DNA from: HGM10611 sp964384805 | GTDB lineage: Bacteria; Bacillota_I; Bacilli_A; ML615J-28; CAG-313 | Assembly: GCA_964384805.1 (NCBI GenBank) | Contig: CAYLLO010000004.1 | Coordinates: forward strand, 1 to 55,214 | Length of the DNA: 55,214 nt | Direction of reading: 5' to 3' | Shown here: positions 34,700 through 43,887 of the stretch, piece by piece | Layout: each line of letters opens with the position of its first letter | Position numbering within the stretch: the first letter of the stretch is position 1 | Notes under the pieces: model-generated | What the model saw: only the letters and a program-made list of their open reading frames with translations | Told to the model about the DNA's origin: nothing | Database searches by the model: none | Position numbers and translations under genes: made by a program

Positions 34700-35020
34700 T
34701 TATAAGTCTCCTTCTCTACGTAATTTTTCTCTACAAGCATCTTCTAAGTATTGAGCAAATAAAATTCCTCTTGTTGCACACGCAATTTTAACTTTTCTTC
34801 TAATATCAGGATCCATTACTGATGTAAATTTTACTTTATCAATTTTCTTAGGTTGTGATTGTGGCTGTCTTTTAACAACCCTTTCTTGTTTTGGTGCAAC
34901 ATAAACCGGTTCTTCTTCGTATTTTTCTTCAACATAAACCGGTTTAGTTACTACTTTTTCTTCTTTCGGTTCTTCATTTCTTACAATTGGTGTTGCAAAA
35001 GGGTTAACTCTTTTTTGCAT
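34700..35020 (-). CDS. Ribbon-helix-helix protein, likely partition DNA-binding partner
   Basis: A 106-residue protein. Residues 1-60 are low-complexity and charged (MQKRVNPFATP, then EEKVVTKPVYVEEKYEEEPV, then Arg/Lys/Gln-rich), probably disordered. Residues about 61-106 fit a ribbon-helix-helix fold: a beta strand (KVKFTSVM), helix 1 (DPDIRRKVKIACATRG) and helix 2 (LFAQYLEDACREKLRRE). ParG and omega-type centromere proteins share this plan: a flexible basic tail that stimulates ParA, plus RHH DNA binding. It is first in the operon, directly before the ParA gene. RBS AGGAGGTG. Function inferred from fold and context. Confidence 0.78.
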   Translation of the reverse strand: MQKRVNPFATPIVRNEEPKEEKVVTKPVYVEEKYEEEPVYVAPKQERVVKRQPQSQPKKIDKVKFTSVMDPDIRRKVKIACATRGILFAQYLEDACREKLRREGDL

Positions 35021-35050
35021 ATAACACGCACCTCCTTAATATACAATAAG

Positions 35051-35079
35051 ATTATACCACAACCAAAATTTAAAATCAA
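35051..35079 (-). promoter_or_regulatory. Promoter of the RHH-parA operon
   Basis: Minus strand TTGATT (35074-35079), 17 bp, TATAAT (35051-35056), 30 bp before the RHH gene start. Autorepression by the RHH protein would be normal for such loci; no clear operator is visible right at the promoter. Confidence 0.75.
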
Positions 35080-35488
35080 GCATTTTACAATAAATATTTT
35101 TTTATGGTTTTATGTAAATATAGTTTTTTTAAAAGTTAGCATTATATTTACCCAAAACCCAAAAAAACGATATTTTTGCAAAAATGAGTTATTAAAAACA
35201 TTTAGTTCTTTAAAAATAGCCTTAAAATCTTTTAAATTTTGAATTTTTGTTTTTTAAATGAAATCTAATTCGAATAGCTCGGCAAAAATTTAAAAAAACA
35301 CGCATTTTTAAAGTTTTTAGAAAAACGTAAAAAAACACATTTAAATTACAAAAAATAAGTGATTAAGTAAATATTGTTATATGTAAAAACATAAATATTA
35401 TTTCGATTAATCTAACAATTTGTATTTTGATACAATTTAAAGTAACACCAAACATTTACCCGTTTAAGTTTGATTAAAACAGAATTAT

Positions 35489-35751
35489 TTTTAAATTAAA
35501 AGTAAAAATTAATTAATTAAAGTTTGATAAAGTTTTAATTTAAAAATAAAGTGGCTAAAAAATATTTTTAAATTAAAAACAATTGCTTCTGTATCTTTGA
35601 GTTAAATATTTTTAATTTAAAAGTAAACTGTATAATAATTATTTTAAATTAAAAGTAAAAAAATAAAAAATATTTTTAATTTAAAAATAATTGTTTTTTA
35701 AAAAAGTTTTAAAATAAAACATTTTTATAAAAAGGTGCTTTTAATATAAAA
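35489..35751. repeat. Helically phased array of 13-bp AT near-palindromes
   Basis: Exact TTTTAA(A/T)TTAAAA occurs at 35489, 35533, 35566, 35610, 35642 and 35674 (start positions); the central base alternates A,T,A,T,A,T. Degenerate copies TTTTAAAATAAAA and TTTTAATATAAAA follow at 35707 and 35739. Start-to-start distances are 44, 33, 44, 32, 32, 33 and 32 bp, close to four or three turns of B-DNA, so all copies face the same side of the helix. Several are followed by GTAAA. Confidence 0.88.
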
Positions 35752-35965
35752 GTTTTTATAAAAATATTTAAAACATTAAAACAAGATATAAATATTTAAA
35801 TTTATATTTTTTTAAATAATATAATAAAAGAATAAATACATATAATGCGTAAAGAAATAAAAATTTATATATTTATATAAGTAATTAAATAAAAGAATAT
35901 AATAGAATAAATAAGTAAATATGTATATAAATAAAAGAGTTAATATTTTTATATTATATTATTTA

Positions 35966-36007
35966 TATACTTATAAAAATAATTATTTCTATATTTTTAT
36001 AAGTATA
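35966..36007. repeat. Perfect 16-bp inverted repeat
   Basis: TATACTTATAAAAATA (35966-35981) and its exact inverse TATTTTTATAAGTATA (35992-36007) around 10 nt. No gene ends here, so it is not an obvious terminator; it may be a protein site or cruciform in the AT-rich region. Confidence 0.75.
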
Positions 36008-36322
36008 AATAAAATACTTTTATTTTAAAAGTAAATAAAAAAGTTGCAAAAAATAAAAAATAGGCTCTTTATATAAAAGAATTTAAAATTTAAAAATATA
36101 AAAAATAGTATTTTTTAGCAATTATATATATAATATAAGGAATATACATAAATATGTAAAAATGTTGTTTAATTTTTATTAAAAACCGTAAAATGTCGTT
36201 TTTTTATTAGGAAAAAATTGCAAAACAATAAAAAGTTAAAAAATGAATTTTTTTATTATTTTTAAGGCTGTTTTTTGGTGGTTAAAAAAATTAATTAATT
36301 GGTGGTAAAAATCTTGGTTTTA

Positions 36323-36331
36323 TGGTATAAT
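36323..36331 (+). promoter_or_regulatory. Extended -10 promoter for yaaA-recF-gyrB-gyrA
   Basis: TGGTATAAT is an extended -10 (TGnTATAAT) 30 bp before the S4 gene start; no good -35 at 17 bp. RBS AAGGTGAT follows. No terminator is visible until after gyrA, so it may drive all four genes. Confidence 0.6.
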
Positions 36332-36360
36332 AAACATAAGTAATAATAAGGTGATTAATT

Positions 36361-36570
36361 ATGATAGTTAAAATCAATACAGAGTACATAAAATTAAATC
36401 AATTTTTAAAATTAGCAGGAGTTATAGTAAATGGCGGAGAAGCAAAAGAAATGATTCAAAATAAACTCATTATGGTTAATGGACAACCCGAATTTGCTCG
36501 AGGTAAGAAACTTTTTTCTGGTGATCGGGTTAAAATTGAGGGTATTGAATACATTGTGGAGCGCGAATAA
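36361..36570 (+). CDS. yaaA: S4-domain RNA-binding protein, YaaA family
   Basis: A 69-residue S4-domain protein: IKLNQFLKLAGVIVNGGEAK and MVNGQPEFARGKKLFSGDRV are the S4 alpha-L core. YaaA-type proteins sit between dnaN and recF in Bacilli; B. subtilis YaaA is linked to ribosome maturation. Its stop overlaps the recF start (TAATG). Here it is split from dnaN by the ParA locus. Confidence 0.9.
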   Translation: MIVKINTEYIKLNQFLKLAGVIVNGGEAKEMIQNKLIMVNGQPEFARGKKLFSGDRVKIEGIEYIVERE

Positions 36571-37649
36571 TGTTAATTAAGAAGCTGCAGTTAATTAATT
36601 TTAGATGTTATTCGGAAAAAACAATAGAGTTTGATCCGTCCCTTACAATTATTCATGGAAGTAATGCATCAGGTAAAACTTCGATTTTAGAGGCTATTCA
36701 TGTCCTTGGATTAGCCAAATCTTATCGTGCTTCAAATGATTTTGATTTAATTAAAATAAATGAGCTTTCTTACTCTGTAAAAGGGTTAATTTTGAACCAA
36801 AAACGTGAAGATGTGGTAGTTGTTTTAAATTCAAACAAAGTTAAAAAGATAAAAAAGAATAATGATGTATATAAAACACTATCTGATTATATCGGATATA
36901 TGAATGTTGTTTATTATGATCCAACAGATTTTTCTATTTTTCAAGGTAGTCCGTCTTTGCGAAGAAGATTCTTTGATATTTTATATTGTCAAATATCTAA
37001 ACATTATCTTACAGCAACTACAGAATATAAAAGATTATTAAAAGAAAGAAATATTTTATTAAAAGAGTTAAGTATTAAAAATGATAAACAAACAAAAAAT
37101 GTTTTAGATGTTGTAACTAAGCAACTTGTTATGCATGGAAAGAAAATTATCTTAATGCGGGAAAAGATTACTAGAGAATTAGAAGTTTTGGCTAATAATA
37201 AACATAAGGAACTTTCAGCAGGAAAAGAACGTTTTGCTTTAAGATATAGACCTAATGTTTCTATAGATGATTATGAAAATAAAATATTTAACAATCTAAA
37301 TGAGGATTTAATTAGAGGAACTACGCTAGTAGGACCACATAGAGATGATTATATTTTTATTATTAATAACAAAAATATAGGGGATTATGGTTCTCAAGGT
37401 CAACAAAAAAGTGCTATTTTGAGTGTTAAATTAGCAAGTGTTGAATTAATAAATGAAGTAAAAAAACAATATCCAATTGTTTTGTTGGATGATGTTTTTA
37501 GTGAATTAGATAAAACAAGACAAAATCAACTAATAAAAATGTTGAATAGAAAAGCACAAACAATTATAACTACCGCAACAATTACAGATGTTGAAGATTC
37601 AGTAATTAGTTTGGCAAGAGTTATAGAGCTAGAAGAAAGAGGTGAATGA
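36570..37649 (+). CDS. recF: DNA replication/repair protein RecF
   Basis: SMC-like ATPase that helps RecO/RecR load RecA at gaps; 359 residues, usual length. Walker A GSNASGKTSILEAIHVLGLA near residue 35, RRRFFDILYCQ, signature GSQGQQKSAILSVKLA and Walker B IVLLDDVFSELD. The gene ends with TGA (37647-37649), which overlaps the gyrB ribosome site. Start ATG overlaps the yaaA stop. Confidence 0.97.
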   Translation: MLIKKLQLINFRCYSEKTIEFDPSLTIIHGSNASGKTSILEAIHVLGLAKSYRASNDFDLIKINELSYSVKGLILNQKREDVVVVLNSNKVKKIKKNNDVYKTLSDYIGYMNVVYYDPTDFSIFQGSPSLRRRFFDILYCQISKHYLTATTEYKRLLKERNILLKELSIKNDKQTKNVLDVVTKQLVMHGKKIILMREKITRELEVLANNKHKELSAGKERFALRYRPNVSIDDYENKIFNNLNEDLIRGTTLVGPHRDDYIFIINNKNIGDYGSQGQQKSAILSVKLASVELINEVKKQYPIVLLDDVFSELDKTRQNQLIKMLNRKAQTIITTATITDVEDSVISLARVIELEERGE

Positions 37650-37650
37650 A

Positions 37651-39570
37651 TTGAGTGAAGAAATTCGTGATAATAATTCATATGAAGCCAGTAGTATCCA
37701 GGTTTTAGAAGGATTAGAAGCAGTAAGAAAAAGACCGGGGATGTATATTGGTTCTACAGGACCGAGAGGGTTGCATCATCTAGTTTGGGAGATTGTTGAT
37801 AACTCAATTGATGAAGCTTTAGCGGGCTATTGTACCGAAATAAATGTGGAAATCTATGGGGATAACTTAATAAAAGTTGTGGATAATGGTCGTGGTATGC
37901 CAACAGACATTCATCCGAAAACTAAAGTTTCTGCTACAGAAACAATTTTTACAGTATTACATGCTGGAGGTAAATTTGATAGTAGCAGTTATAAAGTATC
38001 AGGTGGGTTGCATGGAGTAGGGGCATCAGTTGTAAATGCTTTAAGTGAATATTTAGAAGTATATGTTGATCGTGGAGGTAAAAGACATTATCAAAAGTTT
38101 TCTAGAGGTAAATCTCTTGCTCCGCTTGAAGTTATAGGTGACACCGAAATTACCGGGACAACCGTTATATTTAAAGCAGATGCTGAAATATTTAAGGAAA
38201 CAACAACTTATGATTATGAAATTTTACGTCATAGAATTCAACAATTAGCGTTTTTAAATAAAGGGCTAAAATTAAGTATTAAAGATAGTCGTGACCCAGA
38301 ACATATTAAAGAGGTTAAGTATTGTTATGAAGGTGGTATTAAAGAATATGTTCATTTCTTAAATAAAGGGAAAACATCATTGCATCAAGATGTCATTTAT
38401 TTAGAAGAATCTGTTGAAGGGACAATTATTGAATTAGCTTTTCAATATACAGAAGATTATTCTTCAAGTATTTATTCGTTCGTAAATAATATTTATACCC
38501 AAGAAGGTGGGACTCATGAAGAAGGTTTTCGGAATAGTTTAACAAGAATATTAAATAATTATGCCAAAACGATGTCATCAAACAAAAAAGATGAGAGTTT
38601 ATCAGGTGATGATGTTCGTGAAGGGTTAACTGCTATTGTATCATGTAAAGTGTCAGAACCACAATTTGAAGGACAAACTAAGACTAAACTTGGTAATACC
38701 GAGGTTAGAAGATATGTATCACAAGCTATGACAGATAAGTTCGATGCATATTTAAAAGAAAATCCTAATGTTGCAAAAGTAATTATTGAAAAAGCCCTTC
38801 TTGCTTTACATGCGCGTATAGCGGCCAAGAAAGCTCGTGAAGCAACAAGAAGAAAAAGTCCTCTTGATTCTTTAGGTTTTGCCTCTAAACTTGCTGATTG
38901 TCGTTCTAAAGATCCATCTAAAACGGAAATGTATATAGTCGAAGGGGATTCGGCTGGTGGTTCTGCTAAACAAGGACGTGATAGTGTATACCAAGCCATT
39001 CTACCTTTAAGAGGTAAGGTATTAAATGTAGAAAAAGCAAGAGTAGATAGAATTTTAGGTAATCGTGAAATTATCTCCATTATTCAAGCAATAGGTACTG
39101 GTATTCAAGATGATTTTGATATAACGCAAGCTAGATATCATAAAATTGTAATTATGACCGATGCCGATGTTGATGGAGCGCATATTAGAACATTGTTATT
39201 AACCTTTTTCTATCGTTTTATGAAACCTTTAATAGAGGCGGGGTATGTTTATATAGCCCAACCACCATTATTCAAAATTTCACAAAATAAACGGGTAGAA
39301 TATGTTTATAGTGATGAAGAATTAAAAGAAAAACTTGCGCATTTTTCTGGTAGACCGAATATTCAAAGATATAAAGGGCTAGGGGAAATGAATGCAGAAC
39401 AATTATGGGATACAACAATGGATCCTAAATATCGTACTTTATTAAAAGTAAATATGTCTGATGCAATAGAAGCAGACAGAATTTTTAGTACTTTAATGGG
39501 AGACGATGTAGAACCGCGGAGAGAATTTATTGAAGAAAATGCGGTATATGTTCAAAATCTTGATGTATAG
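37651..39570 (+). CDS. gyrB: DNA gyrase subunit B
   Basis: ATPase subunit of gyrase, which puts negative supercoils into DNA. I chose the TTG at 37651-37653, 6 bp after AGAGGTG, giving 639 residues; an in-frame GTG at 37642 lies inside that ribosome site. GHKL ATPase motifs WEIVDNSIDEALAG, VVDNGRGMP and GGLHGVGASVVNAL; Toprim motifs EGDSAGGSAKQGRD, LPLRGKVLNVEKA and DADVDGAHIRTLLL. The B. subtilis remB gene between recF and gyrB is absent. Confidence 0.97.
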   Translation: MSEEIRDNNSYEASSIQVLEGLEAVRKRPGMYIGSTGPRGLHHLVWEIVDNSIDEALAGYCTEINVEIYGDNLIKVVDNGRGMPTDIHPKTKVSATETIFTVLHAGGKFDSSSYKVSGGLHGVGASVVNALSEYLEVYVDRGGKRHYQKFSRGKSLAPLEVIGDTEITGTTVIFKADAEIFKETTTYDYEILRHRIQQLAFLNKGLKLSIKDSRDPEHIKEVKYCYEGGIKEYVHFLNKGKTSLHQDVIYLEESVEGTIIELAFQYTEDYSSSIYSFVNNIYTQEGGTHEEGFRNSLTRILNNYAKTMSSNKKDESLSGDDVREGLTAIVSCKVSEPQFEGQTKTKLGNTEVRRYVSQAMTDKFDAYLKENPNVAKVIIEKALLALHARIAAKKAREATRRKSPLDSLGFASKLADCRSKDPSKTEMYIVEGDSAGGSAKQGRDSVYQAILPLRGKVLNVEKARVDRILGNREIISIIQAIGTGIQDDFDITQARYHKIVIMTDADVDGAHIRTLLLTFFYRFMKPLIEAGYVYIAQPPLFKISQNKRVEYVYSDEELKEKLAHFSGRPNIQRYKGLGEMNAEQLWDTTMDPKYRTLLKVNMSDAIEADRIFSTLMGDDVEPRREFIEENAVYVQNLDV

Positions 39571-39581
39571 GAGGTATTCTT

Positions 39582-42218
39582 GTGAGTGAAAAAGAATTAG
39601 ATCAATTAGAAGAAAAGATAGAACAAGAAGACTCTGAAGAAGATGATGTAGAAGTAGGAGAAGTTGAAAGATTAGATACAACTAATCCGGATGTTATAGA
39701 TGTCGACTTAAATAGTGAAATGAAAAATTCATTTTTAAGTTATGCTATGAGTGTAATTGTTGCCCGTGCATTGCCAGATGTGAGGGATGGGATGAAACCT
39801 GTACATCGCCGTATTTTATATGCGATGGACCAAATAGGTGTTTATCATGATCGACCACATAAAAAATCTGCTCGTATTGTAGGGGACGTTATTGGTAAAT
39901 ATCACCCACATGGAGATACAGCAGTATATGAGGCTATGGTTCGTATGGCTCAAGACTTTAGTTATCGTTATCCTTTAGTTGATGGACATGGTAACTTTGG
40001 ATCAGTTGATGGTGATCCGGCGGCCGCAATGCGTTATACAGAGGCTAGAATGAGTAAATTAGCTTTTGAAATGTTACGTGATCTTGATAAAAATACGGTT
40101 GATTTTCAAGATAACTATGATGGAAGTGAACAAGAACCAGCCATTTTACCAGCCAGATACCCCAATCTTTTAGTCAATGGGGCTACAGGTATTGCGGTAG
40201 GGATGGCAACCAATATTCCAACTCATAATTTAGTTGAAGTAATCGATGGAGTTTTAGCTTTAATAGAAAATCCAGATATCTCAATTGATGGTTTAATGGA
40301 ATATATACCAGCACCGGACTTTCCAACAGGCGGAATCATTATGGGAGGTCAACAAGTAAGAAAGGCTTATCAAACTGGTACGGGAACAATCATTATTCGT
40401 TCAAAAGTCAAAATAGAAACCCTAAAAAATGGGAAACAAGAAATAATTATAACAGAAATACCTTATCAAGTTAATAAATCTAAATTAATTGAAAAAATTG
40501 CAGAACTTGCGAAAGATAAAATAATAGATGGGGTAACTGATTTACGTGATGAATCATCTCGTAAAGGCATGAAAATTGTAATTGAATTAAGACGTGATGC
40601 CAATGTTAATGTCATTTTAAATAATTTATATAAATTATCACAACTACAAATAACTTATGGCATTAATATGATTGCTTTAGATAAGGGCCAACCTAAAGTT
40701 CTAAATTTAAAACAAATTTTAGAATGTTATTTAGAACACCAAGTTGAAGTTATTACTAGAAGAACAGAATATGACTTAAATAAAGCTAAAGCAAGACTTC
40801 ATATTGTTGAAGGATTGTTAATCGCACTTGCTAATATTGATGAAGTAGTTAGAGTTATTAAGTCTAGTGAGACAACTGAAATTGCAACTAAATCATTAAT
40901 TGAAAAGTTTATTCTTTCAGAAATTCAAGCTAAAGCCATTTTAGATATGCGTCTTCAAACATTAACAGGATTACAAGTTAATAAGTTAGAAGATGAAAAG
41001 GTAAAATTAATTGAGTTAGTCGCTGATTTAGAAGATATTCTTGCTCGTCATGAACGTAAAATGGAAATTATTGTTGCTGAACTCAAAGAAATTCAAAGAA
41101 AATATGGCGATAAACGTTTAAGTGAACTCGATTTCTCTAGTGATTTGGATGTAAATGATGAAGATTTAATTCCAGTAGAAGACGTAATTGTCACAATTAC
41201 TAATAAAGGTTATATTAAACGAATGAGAGTTGATAGTTATAAAGCTCAAAAACGTGGAGGAAAAGGTATAACAGGAACAAAGATGCAAGGTGATGATTTT
41301 GTCGAAAGAGTAATTTACACATCTTCCCATGATAATTTGTTGTTTTTTACAAATCTTGGTAAAGTATATACCCTTAAGGCTTATCAAATTCCTGCTGCTT
41401 CAAGAATTTCTAAAGGTTTACCATTAGTTAACATTTTACCATTTGAAGAAGGAGAGCGTTTAGCAACAGTTATCAACATTCAATCTGTTGAACAAGGCGG
41501 ATATTTAGTATTTGCGACAAAATTTGGAGGAATTAAGAAAACTGAGTTAATCCAATATAAAAATATTCGTTCAACAGGTATTAGAGCAATTGTTCTAAAT
41601 GAAGGAGATGAAGTAATTGAGGCTGCTTTAACAAATGGTCAAAAAGATATTATTTTAGGTTCATCAAATGGTAAAGCCGTAAGATTTAATGAAAGTTTAG
41701 TTCGTTCAACAAAACGTGCGGCTTCTGGAGTTAAAGGAATTAAAGTTGCTGAGAATGAAAAAACTATTGGAATGTGTGTTGTAAACTCTGAAGAAGATGA
41801 AATTATCATTCTAACATCTAACGGATATGGCAAAAGAACATCTGTTGAAGATTTTAAAGTTAAAGGACGTAATGGAAAAGGAGTTAAATTTATGAATTTA
41901 ACGGGAAAAAATGGTGTTCCAGTATGTTTAAAAACAGTAACAGGTGAAGAAGACTTAATGATTATTACCGATAAAGGAATGATTATAAGAACACATTTAG
42001 ACCAAATTTCAACAATTGGTCGAGATACTCAAGGGGTAAGAATTATTTCTTTAAATGAAGGACATAATGTTGCGTCAATTGCAATTGTACCAAGAAGTGA
42101 TGAAGAAGATATAGAAGATTCATTTGAAGACGATGATGAAGGTTATTTAGATAATAAGCAACCAGAAATGAGTGATTTTTCGGATGAAGATCAAACATTA
42201 GTTGATGAAGAAGAGTAA
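39582..42218 (+). CDS. gyrA: DNA gyrase subunit A
   Basis: DNA-cleaving subunit of gyrase, 878 residues. The start is GTG after AGGAGGTATTCTT. The N-terminus has about 35 extra acidic residues before the usual MKNSFLSYAMSVIVARALPD. The catalytic Tyr is in AAAMRYTEARMSK. The C-terminal pinwheel contains the GyrA-box-like AQKRGGKGITG, marking gyrase rather than topoisomerase IV, and the protein ends in a long acidic tail (SDEEDIEDSFEDDDEG). A hairpin terminator follows. Confidence 0.97.
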   Translation: MSEKELDQLEEKIEQEDSEEDDVEVGEVERLDTTNPDVIDVDLNSEMKNSFLSYAMSVIVARALPDVRDGMKPVHRRILYAMDQIGVYHDRPHKKSARIVGDVIGKYHPHGDTAVYEAMVRMAQDFSYRYPLVDGHGNFGSVDGDPAAAMRYTEARMSKLAFEMLRDLDKNTVDFQDNYDGSEQEPAILPARYPNLLVNGATGIAVGMATNIPTHNLVEVIDGVLALIENPDISIDGLMEYIPAPDFPTGGIIMGGQQVRKAYQTGTGTIIIRSKVKIETLKNGKQEIIITEIPYQVNKSKLIEKIAELAKDKIIDGVTDLRDESSRKGMKIVIELRRDANVNVILNNLYKLSQLQITYGINMIALDKGQPKVLNLKQILECYLEHQVEVITRRTEYDLNKAKARLHIVEGLLIALANIDEVVRVIKSSETTEIATKSLIEKFILSEIQAKAILDMRLQTLTGLQVNKLEDEKVKLIELVADLEDILARHERKMEIIVAELKEIQRKYGDKRLSELDFSSDLDVNDEDLIPVEDVIVTITNKGYIKRMRVDSYKAQKRGGKGITGTKMQGDDFVERVIYTSSHDNLLFFTNLGKVYTLKAYQIPAASRISKGLPLVNILPFEEGERLATVINIQSVEQGGYLVFATKFGGIKKTELIQYKNIRSTGIRAIVLNEGDEVIEAALTNGQKDIILGSSNGKAVRFNESLVRSTKRAASGVKGIKVAENEKTIGMCVVNSEEDEIIILTSNGYGKRTSVEDFKVKGRNGKGVKFMNLTGKNGVPVCLKTVTGEEDLMIITDKGMIIRTHLDQISTIGRDTQGVRIISLNEGHNVASIAIVPRSDEEDIEDSFEDDDEGYLDNKQPEMSDFSDEDQTLVDEEE

Positions 42219-42226
42219 TTAATAAG

Positions 42227-42258
42227 ATGAGCAGATGAAAACGTCTGCTCATTTGATT
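42227..42258 (+). terminator. Terminator after gyrA
   Basis: Stem ATGAGCAGA / TCTGCTCAT (8-nt loop) starting 9 bp past the gyrA stop; the U-tract after it is weak. Confidence 0.6.
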
Positions 42259-42304
42259 AAAAAAGTAAAATAATTAAGTATTAGATGAAATTAATTATAA
42301 ATTC

Positions 42305-42333
42305 TTGACATTCGGTAAATAATAGATTATAAT
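42305..42333 (+). promoter_or_regulatory. Promoter of the serS T-box transcript
   Basis: TTGACA (42305-42310), 17 bp, TATAAT (42328-42333): full consensus. Confidence 0.85.
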
Positions 42334-42339
42334 TAAATA

Positions 42340-42562
42340 GTAAAATCTGTGATAAGGAATAGTAACTAAGGTGTTTAGATTAGAGAACGAGTGGTTGGTG
42401 AAAACTCATGTGTAAACTAATTAGTGAATCTACCTTTGAGATGACTTTGAAAAAAGCTCCGGATGTAGGCCGTAATCTATTAAAAGCGAGAGGTAACTCT
42501 AATAAGGGTGGTACCGCGGACAAAAAATGTTCGTCCCTGTTGTTTACAGCAGGGATTTTTAT
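42340..42562 (+). promoter_or_regulatory. T-box riboswitch controlling serS
   Basis: The serS leader contains the T-box core AAGGGTGGTACCGCGG (42504-42519) and terminator stem CCCTGTTG / CAGCAGGG (42535-42554) with a TTTTT tail. In Stem I AGTGAA is followed by TCT, a serine codon at the expected specifier place (the asnS T-box has AGTGAG-AAC). The shared AGTGAR-codon context supports both specifier calls. Confidence 0.93.
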
Positions 42563-42602
42563 ATTTTTTAAAAGAGTATTTTTCGATAAAGGAGATAAAA
42601 TA

Positions 42603-43880
42603 ATGTTAGATATTAAATTTGTAAGACTTAATCCTGAACTTGTTAAAGAAAACATCAAAAAGAAATTTCAAGACGAAAAACTTCCACTTGTTGATGAGGC
42701 AATTGAGTTAGATGTTAAAATTCGTGATGTTAAACAAGTAGGAGATGAACTTCGTGCTAGACGTAATGTAGCAAGTACAGAAATAGGGAAATTAATGCGT
42801 GAAAAACGTGTTGATGAAGCAATGGAAATTAAGAAAGAAGTTGTTGAAATTAATGAAAAGTTAGTTTCTTTGGAAAAAGAAGAAGCAGAACTTTCCACAA
42901 AACTTAAGAAAATAATGATGACTATTCCTAATATCATTGATCCAAGTGTACCAATTGGAAAAGATGATAGTGAAAACGTAGAAGTTAAGAGATATTTAGA
43001 ACCACGTATTCCTGATTTTGAAGTTCCATATCATCTAGATATTATTGAAAAAGTAAATGGAATTGATTTAGATGGTGCTAGAAAAGTATCTGGGAATGGT
43101 TTCTATTATTTAATGGGTGATATCGCCAGACTTCATTCTGCTGTCTTATCATATGCTCGAGATTTTATGATTAATAAGGGATTTACTTATTGTATTCCTC
43201 CATATATGATTAGAAGTGATGTGGTAACGGGAGTTATGAGTTTCGCGGAGATGGATGCCATGATGTATAAAATTGAAGGAGAAGATTTATACTTAATTGG
43301 TACTAGTGAACATTCAATGATTGGTAAGTTTATCGACACATTAAACGAAAAAAGCAAATTACCATATACATTAACAAGTTATTCACCATGTTTTAGAAAA
43401 GAAAAAGGTGCTCATGGAATTGAAGAAAGAGGAATTTATCGTATTCATCAATTCGAAAAACAAGAGATGATTGTTGTTTGTGAACCATCAGAATCTAAAG
43501 ATTGGTTTGAAAAATTATATCAATATACAGTAGAACTATTTGTAAGCATGGAAATACCCGTTCGAACACTTGAGTGTTGTAGTGGAGATTTAGCCGATCT
43601 TAAAGTTAAAAGTATTGATGTAGAAGCATGGAGTCCACGTCAAAAGAAATATTTTGAGGTTGGAAGTTGCTCTAATTTGGGAGACGCCCAAGCAAGAAGA
43701 CTTGGTATTAGAATAAAAGATGAGAATGGTAACTATTTTGCCCATACTTTAAATAACACTGTTGTGGCTCCTCCAAGAATGTTAATTGCTTTACTTGAAA
43801 ATCACTTACAAAAAGATGGTTCAATTAAAATTCCGGAAGTTTTAAGACCATATATGGGGGGACTTGATTACATTAGATAA
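42603..43880 (+). CDS. serS: Seryl-tRNA synthetase
   Basis: Class IIa synthetase charging tRNA-Ser, 425 residues. I start at ATG 42603 (AAGGAGAT 8 bp upstream), giving the canonical MLDIKFVRLNPELVKENI; the frame is open upstream only through the T-box leader. The N-terminal long helical arm covers about 30-100 (ELRARRNVASTEIGKLM). Motif 2 is SPCFRKEKGAHG..GIYRIHQFEKQEM and motif 3 is NTVVAPPRMLIALLENH. T-box regulated. Confidence 0.97.
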   Translation: MLDIKFVRLNPELVKENIKKKFQDEKLPLVDEAIELDVKIRDVKQVGDELRARRNVASTEIGKLMREKRVDEAMEIKKEVVEINEKLVSLEKEEAELSTKLKKIMMTIPNIIDPSVPIGKDDSENVEVKRYLEPRIPDFEVPYHLDIIEKVNGIDLDGARKVSGNGFYYLMGDIARLHSAVLSYARDFMINKGFTYCIPPYMIRSDVVTGVMSFAEMDAMMYKIEGEDLYLIGTSEHSMIGKFIDTLNEKSKLPYTLTSYSPCFRKEKGAHGIEERGIYRIHQFEKQEMIVVCEPSESKDWFEKLYQYTVELFVSMEIPVRTLECCSGDLADLKVKSIDVEAWSPRQKKYFEVGSCSNLGDAQARRLGIRIKDENGNYFAHTLNNTVVAPPRMLIALLENHLQKDGSIKIPEVLRPYMGGLDYIR

Positions 43881-43887
43881 CAAAAAT

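Larger units (their letters stand above)
35080..36320. other. Gene-free AT-rich region between parA locus and recF
   Basis: About 1.24 kb without a credible gene, by far the longest such stretch in the window and almost wholly A and T. It contains the phased 13-bp array (35489-35751), a 16-bp inverted repeat (35966-36007), a small one (TACTTTTA/TAAAAGTA, 36015-36033) and many oligo-A tracts. Probable roles: a centromere for the adjacent ParA system, or an additional origin unwinding/architecture element. Confidence 0.8.

Noticed and set aside
35489..35751. AT-rich repeats as a CRISPR array
   Set aside because: The 13-bp repeat is too short, near-palindromic and spaced 19-31 bp by AT-rich filler of unequal length; no cas genes.
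42408..42602. N-terminal extension of SerS
   Set aside because: It is the T-box leader; the real start at 42603 has AAGGAGAT and gives the canonical N-terminus.
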